Shown here: one piece after another, positions 43,713 through 53,385 of the stretch | Numbering within the stretch: position 1 is the first letter of the stretch | Layout: every line of letters begins with the position of its first letter | Assembly: GCA_902558815.1 (NCBI GenBank) | Contig: CACEFF010000005.1 | Span: 20,671-84,670, forward strand | Direction of reading: 5' to 3' | Length of the DNA stretch: 64,000 nucleotides | From: an uncultured Pelagibacteraceae bacterium | GTDB lineage: Bacteria > Pseudomonadota > Alphaproteobacteria > Pelagibacterales > Pelagibacteraceae | The notes under the pieces: generated by a model | The model's database searches: none | What the model saw: the letters and a program-made list of their open reading frames with translations, nothing else | What the model was told of the DNA's origin: nothing | Translations under genes and position numbers: made by a program

Positions 43713-46382
43713 ATGAAACCAGGGACAATAAATTCATACAGTTCATTATCTGATTTAAAGATTAATGATAAAAAATATAAAATTTTTTCTTTAGCTAAAG
43801 CAGAAAATAATGGCTTAAGTGGTATTTCAAAATTACCAAAATCTCTTAAAGTACTTTTAGAAAATCTTTTAAGATATGAAGACGATTTAACAGTTAATAA
43901 AAAACAAATAGAAGCAATAAAACATTGGTTGAAGGAAAAAAAGTCTAAAACTGAAATAGCCTACAGACCAGCAAGAGTTTTATTACAAGATTATACAGGA
44001 ATACCAGCTGTTGCAGATTTAGCAGCAATGCGTGAGGCTGTTAAAGAAAAAAATAAAGATCCAAATACTATCAATCCCCTCTCTGCTGTTGATCTTGTAA
44101 TCGATCATTCTGTTCAAGTAGATCAGTCAGCAAAATCAGATTCTTTTGATAAAAATGTAGAAATTGAATTCAATAGAAATGGTGAGAGATATTCTTTTTT
44201 AAAGTGGGGACAACAAGCATTTAATAATTTTAGAATTGTCCCACCTGGCACGGGGATATGTCATCAAGTAAATTTGGAATATCTATCTAAAGTTGTTTGG
44301 TCTGCAAATCATAATGATGAAGATTATTTATTTCCAGACACACTTGTAGGTACAGATAGTCATACTACAATGGTAAATGGTTTATCAGTATTAGGTTGGG
44401 GTGTTGGCGGTATCGAGGCAGAAGCTGGTATGTTGGGTCAACCAATATCAATGTTAATTCCAGAAGTAATAGGTTTTGAAGTAAGGAATAAAATGCCCGA
44501 AGGAACAACTGCAACTGATTTAGTTTTAACTGTTGTTAAAATGTTGAGAGATAAAGGTGTGGTAGGTAAATTTGTAGAATTTTATGGAGAGGGTTTAAAA
44601 AATTTAACATTAGCTGATCGAGCAACAATTGCAAATATGGCTCCTGAGTATGGAGCTACTTGTGGTTTTTTTCCAATAGATGAGGAAACTTTAAGATACC
44701 TCAATTTTTCAGGAAGAGATAAAGAAACAGTTAAAATAGTTGAGGAGTATGCTAAGACACAAGGTTTGTGGGCTAGTGATGAAATTGAGTTTACTGACAC
44801 CCTAACATTAGATATGTCTACGATTGTTCCAACAATATCTGGCCCTAAGAGACCTCAAGATAAAGTTTTATTAACTGATGCTGCTAAAAGTTTTAATAAT
44901 AGCTTTAAAGAAATTACAAAAAAAAAAGATTTCTCTATTTCTAAAGTACCAAATTCTGAATTTGAAATTAAAGATGGCTCAATTTTAATTGCTGCAATAA
45001 CTTCTTGCACGAATACATCTAATCCAAATGTTCTTATTGGAGCAGGCTTGCTTGCAAAAAAAGCAGTTGAATTAGGACTTGAGGTAAAACCTTGGGTCAA
45101 AACTTCATTAGCACCAGGATCTCAAGTGGTTACAGATTATTTAGAAAAAGCGGGATTAAATACTTATTTAGATAAACTTGGATTCAATCTTGTTGGATAC
45201 GGCTGCACAACTTGTATTGGTAATTCTGGACCATTAGCTGAAAATATTGTTGAAGCAATCCAAAAAGAAAATATTTATGCAGTTTCGGTTTTATCTGGAA
45301 ATAGAAATTTTGAGGGGAGAATTTCCCCTCATATTAAAGCAAATTACTTGGCATCACCTCCATTAGTTGTAGCTTATGCCTTAGCTGGTCATATGAATTT
45401 TGACTTATATAAGGACTCTTTAGGTAAAGATAAAAATGGTAAAGATATTTTTATGAAAGATATTTGGCCATCTAATAAAGAAATAGAGGAGACTTTAAAA
45501 TCATCTTTAAGTGCAGAAATGTTTATTAAAAGATACTCTAATGTTTCAGAGGGCCCAATACAATGGCAGGAAATAAAAACTGAAAAAAGCAGTATTTATA
45601 ATTGGGAGGACAATTCAACTTATGTTAAAAAACCACCTTTTTTTGATAATCTTCCAGATAAACCTGAAGGTTTTAAGGAAATTAAGGACGCAAGACCGCT
45701 ATTGATTTTAGGTGACATGGTAACAACTGATCATATTTCACCTGCAGGCAATATTCAAAAAGAGAGTCCTACTGGAGAATATTTTATGAAACATCAAATT
45801 TTACCTAAAGATTATAATTCTTATGGTTCGCGGAGAGGAAATCATGAAGTAATGATGAGAGGAACTTTTGCAAATATTAGAATTAAAAATGAAATGGCAC
45901 CAGGAACAGAAGGAGGTTTTACAAAATTATACCCAGAAGCAAAAATAATGCCAATATACGATGCAGTTGTTGAATATAAAAAACGTGGAACAGACTTGGT
46001 AGTTATTGGAGGTAAAGAGTATGGAACAGGATCATCAAGAGACTGGGCAGCAAAAGGAACTAAACTATTGGGCATAAAAGCCGTGATAGCAGAAAGTTTT
46101 GAGAGAATTCATAGATCTAATTTAATTGGTATGGGAGTTTTGCCATTACAATTCATTAACAATATTAATAGAAATAATTTAAATTTAGAGGGCTCGGAAT
46201 TGTTAAGTGTTGTTGAGATTGAAAAAGGAATTAAACCCTCGGACAAAGTTATATTAGAAATAAAGTATACATCAGGTGAAATTAGAAAAATTGAAACATT
46301 GTGTAGGATAGATACTCAAAATGAATTAGAATATTACAAAAATGGAGGAATACTCCAATATGTTCTTAGAAATATGATTTAA
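43713..46382 (+). CDS. acnA: Aconitate hydratase A
   Basis: TCA-cycle enzyme of 889 residues interconverting citrate and isocitrate. Iron-sulfur ligands are in AAITSCTNTSNPNVLIGAG and GYGCTTCIGNSGPLAE. Active-site text DSHTTMVNGLSVLGWGVGGI and the C-terminal swivel domain with GTGSSRDWAAKGTKLLG are intact. AcnA/IRP1 class, not AcnB. The stop precedes a YfgM/BamB-like pair by 2 bp. Confidence 0.98.
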   Translation: MKPGTINSYSSLSDLKINDKKYKIFSLAKAENNGLSGISKLPKSLKVLLENLLRYEDDLTVNKKQIEAIKHWLKEKKSKTEIAYRPARVLLQDYTGIPAVADLAAMREAVKEKNKDPNTINPLSAVDLVIDHSVQVDQSAKSDSFDKNVEIEFNRNGERYSFLKWGQQAFNNFRIVPPGTGICHQVNLEYLSKVVWSANHNDEDYLFPDTLVGTDSHTTMVNGLSVLGWGVGGIEAEAGMLGQPISMLIPEVIGFEVRNKMPEGTTATDLVLTVVKMLRDKGVVGKFVEFYGEGLKNLTLADRATIANMAPEYGATCGFFPIDEETLRYLNFSGRDKETVKIVEEYAKTQGLWASDEIEFTDTLTLDMSTIVPTISGPKRPQDKVLLTDAAKSFNNSFKEITKKKDFSISKVPNSEFEIKDGSILIAAITSCTNTSNPNVLIGAGLLAKKAVELGLEVKPWVKTSLAPGSQVVTDYLEKAGLNTYLDKLGFNLVGYGCTTCIGNSGPLAENIVEAIQKENIYAVSVLSGNRNFEGRISPHIKANYLASPPLVVAYALAGHMNFDLYKDSLGKDKNGKDIFMKDIWPSNKEIEETLKSSLSAEMFIKRYSNVSEGPIQWQEIKTEKSSIYNWEDNSTYVKKPPFFDNLPDKPEGFKEIKDARPLLILGDMVTTDHISPAGNIQKESPTGEYFMKHQILPKDYNSYGSRRGNHEVMMRGTFANIRIKNEMAPGTEGGFTKLYPEAKIMPIYDAVVEYKKRGTDLVVIGGKEYGTGSSRDWAAKGTKLLGIKAVIAESFERIHRSNLIGMGVLPLQFINNINRNNLNLEGSELLSVVEIEKGIKPSDKVILEIKYTSGEIRKIETLCRIDTQNELEYYKNGGILQYVLRNMI

Positions 46383-46384
46383 AT

Positions 46385-47029
46385 ATGGATGAAGAAATAA
46401 ATATTATTGATGAGAAAACCAGAAACGAAAAAATCAAAATTTTTTTCAAAGAGAATAGAAAATTTATTGTTACTACAATAGTTTTTTTTGTAATAATAAT
46501 TTTGGGTTTCTATTCTTATCAAATCTACAAAGACAGTTATAGAAAAGACCTCTCTAATCAATATAATTCAGCTATTATTGAATATAACAATGGCGATAAA
46601 ACAAAAATTGTAGATTCGTTGATAGATGTAATTGAAGATAAAGATAGTACTTATTCTCCATTAGCATTGTATTTTTTAATCGATAATAATTTAATTGGGG
46701 ATAAAAATAGAGTTAATGAATTATTTGATGTTTTAATAAAAAAAACTTCATTAGAAGATGAAATAAAAAATCTTATTATCTATAAAAAAGCTCTTTATAA
46801 CGCAGATACAATAAATGAAAATGAGTTACTTGATATTTTAAAACCCTTAGTAAATTCAAATAGTATTTGGAAGTCACATGCTCTATATTTGATTGCAGAA
46901 TATTTTTATTCTAAAAATGAAAAACAAAAATCAAAAGAATTTTTTATTCAAATAATAAATTCCGAAAATGCAAATATAGATATAATTAAAGAGTCTCAAA
47001 AAAGACTTAAAAGAGATTTAGGTGAGTAA
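46385..47029 (+). CDS. YfgM-like single-pass TPR membrane protein
   Basis: A 214-residue protein: short cytoplasmic N-terminus, one transmembrane helix (about 30-50, FIVTTIVFFVIIILGFYSYQ), then a helical TPR-like periplasmic part. It resembles YfgM, a partner of the SecYEG translocon and periplasmic chaperones in E. coli. The gene overlaps the following BamB-like gene by 8 bp, the same order as yfgM-bamB in E. coli, which is the main support. Confidence 0.78.
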   Translation: MDEEINIIDEKTRNEKIKIFFKENRKFIVTTIVFFVIIILGFYSYQIYKDSYRKDLSNQYNSAIIEYNNGDKTKIVDSLIDVIEDKDSTYSPLALYFLIDNNLIGDKNRVNELFDVLIKKTSLEDEIKNLIIYKKALYNADTINENELLDILKPLVNSNSIWKSHALYLIAEYFYSKNEKQKSKEFFIQIINSENANIDIIKESQKRLKRDLGE

Positions 47030-48323
47030 AATATTTTACTTATTATCTATTTTACTTATAGTTTCAGGATGCTCATTTAATCAAAATTCAAAATTTTGGA
47101 CTAAAACAGAAAAAATAAAAAAAGAAAAATTCTCTTCAGAAAAGTTATTTTTCGAAGAGGAAGAAATAGATAAAGAATTAAATAAGAGTATAAAAATAAA
47201 TTTTAACAAAAAGCCAATCAAAAACTCTTTTTTAAATAATCATAAGAATAATTATGGTAGAATAAATTTTGTTAGTGATTTAACAAAAATATCAAAATAT
47301 AAATTTTCAAAAATTGATGATTTTTATAGATATGAACCCACAATATCATTTCATAAAACAAACGTAATATTTTTTGACAACAAGGGCTCTATACTTAAAT
47401 TCAATAATCAATCCAAATTGATTTGGAAAAAAAACTACTATTCTAAATTTGAAAAAAAACAAAAACCTATTTTACAATTTGCAAATAATGATAAATTTTT
47501 AGTTGTTGCAGATAATATCTCTAAATTTTATGTGATTGATATAGAAACAGGTAAATTAATTTGGTCAAAAATTAACTCTTCTCCCTTTAATTCTCAAATT
47601 AAGATACACAATGATAAATTTTATATTATAGACTCTACAAATACACTCAGATGTTTTTCACTTAGTACAGGAAATGAAATTTGGAATATTAAAACACAAA
47701 ACAATTTAATTAAATCACAAAAAAAATTGTCTATGGTAATCGTTAATGATAAAATATATTTTAATAATTCTATCGGTGATATTAGTGCTGTTAGCTTAGA
47801 CAAAGGAGAACTTTTATGGCAATTACCAACTCAAAGTTCATTAGTAATTGAGTCTGCTTTTGGTTTAGAAACTTCAGAAATTATAGCTGACAATGATACT
47901 ATTTTTTTTTCAAACAATAAGAATCAATTTTTTTCTATAGATATAAATTCTGGAAGTTTTAATTGGGAAAATAAAATTAATTCAAGCCTAACACCAACCT
48001 TAGTAGAAAATTATATTGTTACTGTATCTTTAGAAGGATTCTTGATTATAATAGAAAAGAATTCAGGAAATATAATTCGAATAACAGATATTTTAAGCCA
48101 TCTAAAAGCAAAAAAAAGGAAAAAAATAAAACCTTCAGGATTTATTTTAGGCTCAAATGAGATGTATCTTTCATTAGATAATGGAAGGTTGTTGGTTATA
48201 AATATTTCATCAGGTAAAACTATTTCTACATTAAAAATAGATAATGAAAAAATATCAAGACCTTATATTTTGGATAAAAATTTATTTGTTATTAAAGATA
48301 ATGCTGTAATTAAAATAAACTAA
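47022..48323 (+). CDS. bamB: BamB-like outer membrane lipoprotein (PQQ-type beta propeller)
   Basis: A 433-residue protein with a lipoprotein signal (FYLLSILLIVSGCSFN, lipobox VSGC). A diverged beta-propeller follows with repeated Ile-Trp or Trp closing motifs (GKLIWSKINSSP; GNEIWNIKTQN; GELLWQLPTQ; GSFNWENKI), expected of BamB in the outer membrane protein assembly complex. GTG start inside the preceding gene. In many bacteria bamB is followed by der (engA); here a cupin-like gene follows instead. Confidence 0.83.
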   Translation: MSKIFYLLSILLIVSGCSFNQNSKFWTKTEKIKKEKFSSEKLFFEEEEIDKELNKSIKINFNKKPIKNSFLNNHKNNYGRINFVSDLTKISKYKFSKIDDFYRYEPTISFHKTNVIFFDNKGSILKFNNQSKLIWKKNYYSKFEKKQKPILQFANNDKFLVVADNISKFYVIDIETGKLIWSKINSSPFNSQIKIHNDKFYIIDSTNTLRCFSLSTGNEIWNIKTQNNLIKSQKKLSMVIVNDKIYFNNSIGDISAVSLDKGELLWQLPTQSSLVIESAFGLETSEIIADNDTIFFSNNKNQFFSIDINSGSFNWENKINSSLTPTLVENYIVTVSLEGFLIIIEKNSGNIIRITDILSHLKAKKRKKIKPSGFILGSNEMYLSLDNGRLLVINISSGKTISTLKIDNEKISRPYILDKNLFVIKDNAVIKIN

Positions 48324-48751
48324 TGTTTCTTAAGTTTTTAGAAAAAATAGGACGAAAAAAAGTTGTTCTTGATAGAGGTCCATCTCATCCTAAATATAAA
48401 GAGGCCAAACCTTGGATGAATAGATATTATGTTCTCCTAAGGCACCGACCTAAATGGTTTCCATTTAATATTTTAATTCATGAAATGTTAGCAGATGATC
48501 ATGGTGAAGGAGTTCATAACCATACTTTTCCATATATCACAATTATATTAAGAGGTGGTTATTGGGAAACGTTGGTTTCAGGAAAGTACTGGAGGCCACC
48601 AGGATACATTGGTTTTAGATCAGCCAATAATTTACATAGGGTTGATTTAAAGCCGGGTACTAGACCTTTGACTATATTTATTTCAGGACCATTTGGATTA
48701 AGAAAAGGTCCAAGATCAGAATACGGAATAGATTTTATAACAAAAAAATGA
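48323..48751 (+). CDS. Cupin-like protein of unknown function
   Basis: A 142-residue protein. IHEMLADDHGEGVHNHTFPY followed by LRGGYWETL and RSANNLHRVDL gives His residues in a cupin metal-site spacing. It has no signal peptide. Start overlaps the bamB stop (TAATG) and its own stop overlaps zapE (ATGA), so it is translated with both. A dioxygenase-like or sensor role is possible but unproven. Confidence 0.65.
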   Translation: MFLKFLEKIGRKKVVLDRGPSHPKYKEAKPWMNRYYVLLRHRPKWFPFNILIHEMLADDHGEGVHNHTFPYITIILRGGYWETLVSGKYWRPPGYIGFRSANNLHRVDLKPGTRPLTIFISGPFGLRKGPRSEYGIDFITKK

Positions 48752-49794
48752 ATTTAAAAAAATTATTTTTAAATCATTGTGAGGTTGAACAGTATGAGAT
48801 TAATCAAAATCAATTAGATTTAATAAATTACCTTGAGAATTATTATAAGACAAATTTCAAACAAAATTTTTTTACCAAAATTTTTAAAAAAGATTACAAC
48901 AAGCTTGGTTTCTATTTAGTTGGAGATGTTGGAGTAGGTAAAACAATGATCCTAAATTTCTTCTTTAACGAATTGAAGAATAGAAAGTTAAGACTTCATT
49001 TTAATGAATTTATGATTGAATTTCATAATTATATTTTTCAAAACGAGGATAAAGAAAATGGAATTAATAATTTTGTTAAAGACTTAAATAAAAAAGCTGA
49101 AATTCTTTATTTTGACGAATTTCAAGTAACTAATATAGTTGATGCTATGATTTTAGGAAGACTATTCAAAAGAATATTTGAAGAAAAAATCAAAGTAATT
49201 TTTACTTCAAATATATATATTAATGATCTTTATAGAGATGGATTACAAAGAGATCAATTTATTCCATTTTTGAAAGTTTTGGAAAAAAATTGCCATCAAA
49301 AAGAATTGTTAATTTCTGAAGATTATCGGTCTAGTGGAAATTTAAACTTAGAAAGATTCTTGTCTCCAATTGATAAATCAACAAACTTTATATTCAACAA
49401 ATATTTTAGAAAAATAACTAAAGGCAAAAAACAAACTTTGAAAATTTTAGAAATTAATGGACGCAAACTGCCATTAAAAAATTATTATGATAGAGTGATT
49501 AAATTTGAATTTGATGAATTATGTAATAGAAATTTAGGATCAGAGGATTATATTAAAATTTCTGAAAATAGTGATTTTATTTTTATTTCAAATTTACCTA
49601 ATTTCAGTGAAAATAATTCAAATCAGCAACAAAGGTTCATCACATTAATAGACATAATTTATGAAAAAAAAATACCATTAATGATTGTTTCTGAAGTAAA
49701 TTTAGATTCAATAAAATCATCTAAAAGTATGGAAGAACCATTTAAAAGAACTATTAGTCGCTTATATGAACTTACATCTATGAATTATAATTAA
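48748..49794 (+). CDS. zapE: AFG1/ZapE-type ATPase
   Basis: A 348-residue AAA-like P-loop ATPase. Walker A is LVGDVGVGKTMILNFFF (family has GxxGxGKT), then LHFNEFMIEFHNYIF, Walker B ILYFDEFQVTNIVDAMILGR, and sensor FTSNIYINDLYRDGLQRDQF. ZapE acts in cell division in E. coli, while mitochondrial AFG1/LACE1 helps degrade respiratory subunits. The gene is commonly near TCA genes in Alphaproteobacteria; here acnA lies in the same run. Confidence 0.93.
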   Translation: MNLKKLFLNHCEVEQYEINQNQLDLINYLENYYKTNFKQNFFTKIFKKDYNKLGFYLVGDVGVGKTMILNFFFNELKNRKLRLHFNEFMIEFHNYIFQNEDKENGINNFVKDLNKKAEILYFDEFQVTNIVDAMILGRLFKRIFEEKIKVIFTSNIYINDLYRDGLQRDQFIPFLKVLEKNCHQKELLISEDYRSSGNLNLERFLSPIDKSTNFIFNKYFRKITKGKKQTLKILEINGRKLPLKNYYDRVIKFEFDELCNRNLGSEDYIKISENSDFIFISNLPNFSENNSNQQQRFITLIDIIYEKKIPLMIVSEVNLDSIKSSKSMEEPFKRTISRLYELTSMNYN

Positions 49795-49797
49795 ATA

Positions 49798-50217
49798 ATG
49801 AAACAAGAATTTTTTACCTTTAAGATCAATACTAATGGTCAAAAATTATATGAATTTACCAATGAAACAATAGATTGGGTTAAAAAAAACAAATTTCAAA
49901 ATGGAATTTTGAATTTGAATATTCAACATACAAGTGCATCTTTAATTGTTCAAGAAAATGCAGATCCAGATGTACAAACTGATTTAATAAATTATTTTGA
50001 TAAATTAGTCCCAATGGATAATTCTCTTTATATCCATACAACAGAAGGAAAGGATGATATGCCTGCTCATATCAAATCCTCTCTAACTAATAACCAAATA
50101 ACCTTAAGTATTAAAAATGGAGAACTTTTACTTGGAACTTGGCAAGGGTTATATCTTTTTGAACATAGATTAGAGTCTCAATTAAGAAAAATTATTTTTC
50201 ATTTTTTAGGAAACTAA
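49798..50217 (+). CDS. yjbQ: YjbQ/UPF0047 family protein
   Basis: A 139-residue protein with the family pattern GILNLNIQHTSASLIVQENA, DPDVQTDL, HTTEGKDDMPAHIKSSL and LGTWQGLYLFEHR. Conserved His and Glu residues could bind metal. Family members show weak thiamin phosphate synthase activity in vitro, but the physiological role is unclear. Last of the plus-strand run; converges with a minus-strand gene after 4 bp. Confidence 0.93.
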   Translation: MKQEFFTFKINTNGQKLYEFTNETIDWVKKNKFQNGILNLNIQHTSASLIVQENADPDVQTDLINYFDKLVPMDNSLYIHTTEGKDDMPAHIKSSLTNNQITLSIKNGELLLGTWQGLYLFEHRLESQLRKIIFHFLGN

Positions 50218-50221
50218 CTTT

Positions 50222-50683
50222 TCATCTATAAGGATCATAGGCCCATTGCAGTATAGCTTGTCTCTGTCTTTTTCTGCATCCTAAGTCACCTTTTTCGCAG
50301 TTTTTTTCTATAGCCAAAACATGTCTTCTAAAATTCTTCCATCTTTTAATTTGTGTTTCATCTATATTTGGAATTCTTCTTCCATTGGTAAATCTGCAGT
50401 ACCATTGAAACCAACCTAGCGGGTCCTCTTTAAATATCCATCCTTTTTCAATCCAATGTGCTCTCGATAGCCCTGAAACAACTTTGAATCTATTTAGATT
50501 TACATCAAAAGTTTTACTTATTGTTACATTTTTAAACCATGATTTTGGATACTCTTTAATATTTAATCCAAAATATGCCCCTCCGAAAACACCTAGTTCC
50601 ATCATTCTTTTCGGGGTTAATTCAGGTTTAAAAATTTTATAAAAATCTAAATTTTCAACTTTTTTTTTTATAATTATTTTCAT
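50222..50683 (-). CDS. Conserved protein of unknown function
   Basis: A 153-residue soluble protein with no family I recognise. It is Trp- and Arg-rich, with PLGWFQWYCRFTNGRRIP, ETQIKRWKNFRRHVLAIEKN and a cysteine group CEKGDLGCRKRQRQAILQWA that could bind metal or nucleic acid. It follows the diaminopropionate ammonia-lyase-like gene by 10 bp on the same strand and may share its transcript. Basic charge suggests binding to an anionic partner. Confidence 0.7.
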   Translation of the reverse strand: MKIIIKKKVENLDFYKIFKPELTPKRMMELGVFGGAYFGLNIKEYPKSWFKNVTISKTFDVNLNRFKVVSGLSRAHWIEKGWIFKEDPLGWFQWYCRFTNGRRIPNIDETQIKRWKNFRRHVLAIEKNCEKGDLGCRKRQRQAILQWAYDPYR

Positions 50684-50693
50684 TTAAATATTT

Positions 50694-51821
50694 TTACTGC
50701 TTTATAAGTTTTTGATACATTTCTTGATCAGTATCACCTTCACATCCAATTAGTAAAATATTTGAGTCTTTGTTTAATTCCATTTTTTCTTTTATCTTAC
50801 TATCTTCACAACACGTAATTAAGCAGATTACTCCTGGTGCTGAATTTTCTCCTGCAATAATCTTATCATTACTAAAACTTGCATTTCCTAATAATTTCAT
50901 AGTTTTTGCAATATCATCATCAGGTAAACTAATACAATATTTAACTGAATTTTTTAAAATTTCCCATGGGACTAAAGATACTTCTCCACACGACATTCCT
51001 CCCATTAAGCTTTCTCTTTTAATATCAATTTTTTCTATTTTTCCAGTTCTTATACTTTCTAAAACACATGCTGCACTTTCAGGTTCAACTACTATGATTT
51101 TAGGTATATTCTCCAAATATCTTGCGATACCAGCAATCATTGCTCCAGCCATTCCACCAACACCTGCTTGTAAAATTACATGTGAGATTTTATCTTGTTC
51201 AATTTGATCAACTATTTCCTTCATCATGACCGTATACCCAGCCATAGTATATTTAGGAACTAGCATATAATCTTTCCAAGCTACATCTTGAACTATTTGC
51301 CAATTATTTTGAGTTGATTGTTTAATGCATTCTATTAACGAATTTTCATAGTTACCCTTTACTTTAATTACATCTGCTCCCAAATCAGCCATAGCTTTTC
51401 CTCTAGCATTAGTAACAAATTCACTTATAAATATTTTACATTTCAAACCAAGTCTTTTAGCACCCCAAGCAACAGATCTACCATGATTACCTGCCGTTGC
51501 AGTCGCAACCACTATTTCTTTATTTCCTTTAGAAATTTTTTCTACTGCATAAGCACCTCCTAGTGCTTTAAAAGATTTGAGATCAAATCTTTTGCTTTCA
51601 TCTTTATAAAAAATTTTATTTAAATGTAATTCTTTTGAAAGTTTATTTAATTCTATTAGTGGTGTTGGAGAATATCCTTTCCAACTCGAAATATTTAAGT
51701 AAGCTTCATCAATATCTTCTTTTGACAATGAATTTGAAATATTTTTTTTTTCGAAAGAATAGTTTTTATTTTCTAAAAATTCACTGTATTTCCAAAAATG
51801 GCCGTTAGATAAAATTGTCAT
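50694..51821 (-). CDS. dpaL: PLP enzyme, diaminopropionate ammonia-lyase-like
   Basis: A fold-type II PLP enzyme of 375 residues. The Schiff-base Lys is in FDLKSFKALGGAYAV, the phosphate and substrate loop in VVATATAGNHGRSVAWGA, and the glycine-rich site in VILQAGVGGMAGAMIAG. SLMGGMSCGEVSLVPWEIL and NAPGV-like ENSAPGV are the marks of YgeX/DpaL, which turns 2,3-diaminopropionate into pyruvate and two ammonia. Threonine dehydratase or EutB-like activity is the alternative. It is 3 bp after the GlnT-like ligase gene, so ammonia release and capture are linked. Confidence 0.85.
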   Translation of the reverse strand: MTILSNGHFWKYSEFLENKNYSFEKKNISNSLSKEDIDEAYLNISSWKGYSPTPLIELNKLSKELHLNKIFYKDESKRFDLKSFKALGGAYAVEKISKGNKEIVVATATAGNHGRSVAWGAKRLGLKCKIFISEFVTNARGKAMADLGADVIKVKGNYENSLIECIKQSTQNNWQIVQDVAWKDYMLVPKYTMAGYTVMMKEIVDQIEQDKISHVILQAGVGGMAGAMIAGIARYLENIPKIIVVEPESAACVLESIRTGKIEKIDIKRESLMGGMSCGEVSLVPWEILKNSVKYCISLPDDDIAKTMKLLGNASFSNDKIIAGENSAPGVICLITCCEDSKIKEKMELNKDSNILLIGCEGDTDQEMYQKLIKQ

Positions 51822-51824
51822 ATT

Positions 51825-53150
51825 CTAACAGTCTAATGTATTATCTCGTTCCCACCTAGTAATAGCTTTGGTTTTGTCAAAATTTTCTTTTTGTTTGAAT
51901 TCTTTTAGCTCTGAATTTCTAAGCTTGATGTAGCTGTTAATTACTTCTTTACCAAAAGCATCATTCATATCTTTATTATTTTTAAGCTTTTCAAGAGATT
52001 GATCTAATTCATCTGGAAGTTTTGGAAGATCAGGATATTTTTTATGATCTTCATACATGTTGCAATTTAACGGTTTTCCTGGATCAATTTTATTTTTCAA
52101 TCCATCCAGACCAGCAGCTAATATGCTTGCTTGTAATAAGTAAGGATTAGCTGAACCATCCATTAATCTTAATTCAAATCTACCTGGGTCTGGAATTCTA
52201 ATCATGTGAGTTCTATTATTACCAGTGTAAGAAATACTGCTTGGTGACCACGATGCTCCTGATTTAGTCGGTGGAGCATTTATTCTTCGATAACTATTTA
52301 TTGTTGGATTAAAAAAGGCTGATAATGAAGATGCATTTTTAATTACCCCACCAAGAAAATTATAAGCCACTTTACTTAATCCTAGATCATTTGATTTATC
52401 TAAAAACTTATTTTTTTTCCCGTCCCATAACGAAATATGAGCGTGGCATCCATTACCTGTTAAATTTTCAAAAGGTTTAGGCATAAATGTAGCTCTTAAC
52501 CCATGTTTTTCTGAAATTGTCTTGACCATAAATTTAAAAAAAGTGTGCCTATCAGCAGTAATTAAACAATCATCGTAATCCCAATTCATTTCAAATTGAC
52601 CATTAGCATCTTCGTGATCATTTTGATAAGGGCCCCATCCCATTTCAATCATGCAATCACAAATTTCTTTTATTAAATCATATCTCCTCATTAAAGCTGA
52701 TTGGTCATAACAAGGTTTTGATTGAGTGTCTCTTGGATCTGCAATTGAATCACCATCTTGTGAAATCAGAAAATATTCACACTCTACACCAGACTTCATA
52801 GTTAAACTTTTTTTTTTAAGGTTTTTAATCTGTTTTTTGAGCATTATCCTTGGTGATGCTTCAACTGGTTTTCCATTCATCCAAAGATCAGATGCTAACC
52901 ATCCCACTTCCTTGTTCCATGGTAATTGAATAAGACTATCAGGATCTGGAATACCAAACATATCAGAGTCTGCAGGAGACATATCTAACCATGCAGCAAA
53001 ACCAGCAAATCCAGCCCCAGCTTCTTGCATTTCTTTTATAGCCCTTGTTGGAACTAATTTTGATCTTAACACTCCAAATAAATCTACAAAACTAATTAAG
53101 AAGTATTTTATCTTTTTTTCTTTAGCAATTTTGAATAAGTTTTTTGGCAT
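51825..53150 (-). CDS. glnT: GlnT/GmaS-family glutamine synthetase-like ligase
   Basis: A 441-residue GS-fold enzyme. Metal and ATP site text: SGVECEYFLI, NDHEDANGQFEMNWDYDD, NGCHAHISLWDG, NSYRRINAPPT and PDPGRFELRLMDGSANPYLL. The DHEDAxGQxExNW signature is shared with the GmaS at 58784-60253, so the two are paralogues of a GlnT group and not canonical GlnA. It could be an ammonium-using GS or join another amine to glutamate. It heads the dpaL run and lies beside the amt gene set. Confidence 0.88.
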   Translation of the reverse strand: MPKNLFKIAKEKKIKYFLISFVDLFGVLRSKLVPTRAIKEMQEAGAGFAGFAAWLDMSPADSDMFGIPDPDSLIQLPWNKEVGWLASDLWMNGKPVEASPRIMLKKQIKNLKKKSLTMKSGVECEYFLISQDGDSIADPRDTQSKPCYDQSALMRRYDLIKEICDCMIEMGWGPYQNDHEDANGQFEMNWDYDDCLITADRHTFFKFMVKTISEKHGLRATFMPKPFENLTGNGCHAHISLWDGKKNKFLDKSNDLGLSKVAYNFLGGVIKNASSLSAFFNPTINSYRRINAPPTKSGASWSPSSISYTGNNRTHMIRIPDPGRFELRLMDGSANPYLLQASILAAGLDGLKNKIDPGKPLNCNMYEDHKKYPDLPKLPDELDQSLEKLKNNKDMNDAFGKEVINSYIKLRNSELKEFKQKENFDKTKAITRWERDNTLDC

Positions 53151-53167
53151 AAATTAAATTAGCATAG

Positions 53168-53323
53168 TTAATTAAAAAAAGAAAAAATTGTTTCTTTGTA
53201 ATATACAATATTAACAATGATAATTATTATCACTGCTAATATAACTCCATACTTTGCTTTAGGAAATGCAACACCCCGCATTTTGCTCGGTCTTAATTCT
53301 TCATTATTGTTTTCTTCAGACAT
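53168..53323 (-). CDS. Candidate 51-aa single-pass membrane peptide
   Basis: This open frame starts with ATG at 53323 and reads MSEENNNEELRPSKMRGVAF, then a hydrophobic helix (VILAVIIIIIVNIVYY), ending FSFFN. A charged soluble N-terminus plus one clean transmembrane helix is a coherent design for a small protein. It starts 23 bp after the amt terminator and ends 17 bp before the glnT start, so it could lead the glnT-dpaL transcript. Codon use is AT-rich as in neighbours. No homologue known to me. Confidence 0.55.
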   Translation of the reverse strand: MSEENNNEELRPSKMRGVAFPKAKYGVILAVIIIIIVNIVYYKETIFSFFN

Positions 53324-53345
53324 TCTATGTATTGATATTAAAAAA

Positions 53346-53369
53346 GGGCGCTACACTTAAGTAGCGCCC
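53346..53369 (-). terminator. Terminator of the amt transcript
   Basis: A perfect 9-bp GC-rich stem (GGGCGCTAC with GTAGCGCCC) and 6-nt loop are followed on the minus strand by five T (53341-53345). It begins 16 bp after the 76-aa gene and closes the methylated-amine/amt transcription unit. Confidence 0.9.
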
Positions 53370-53385
53370 AAATTTTATTTTTTAA

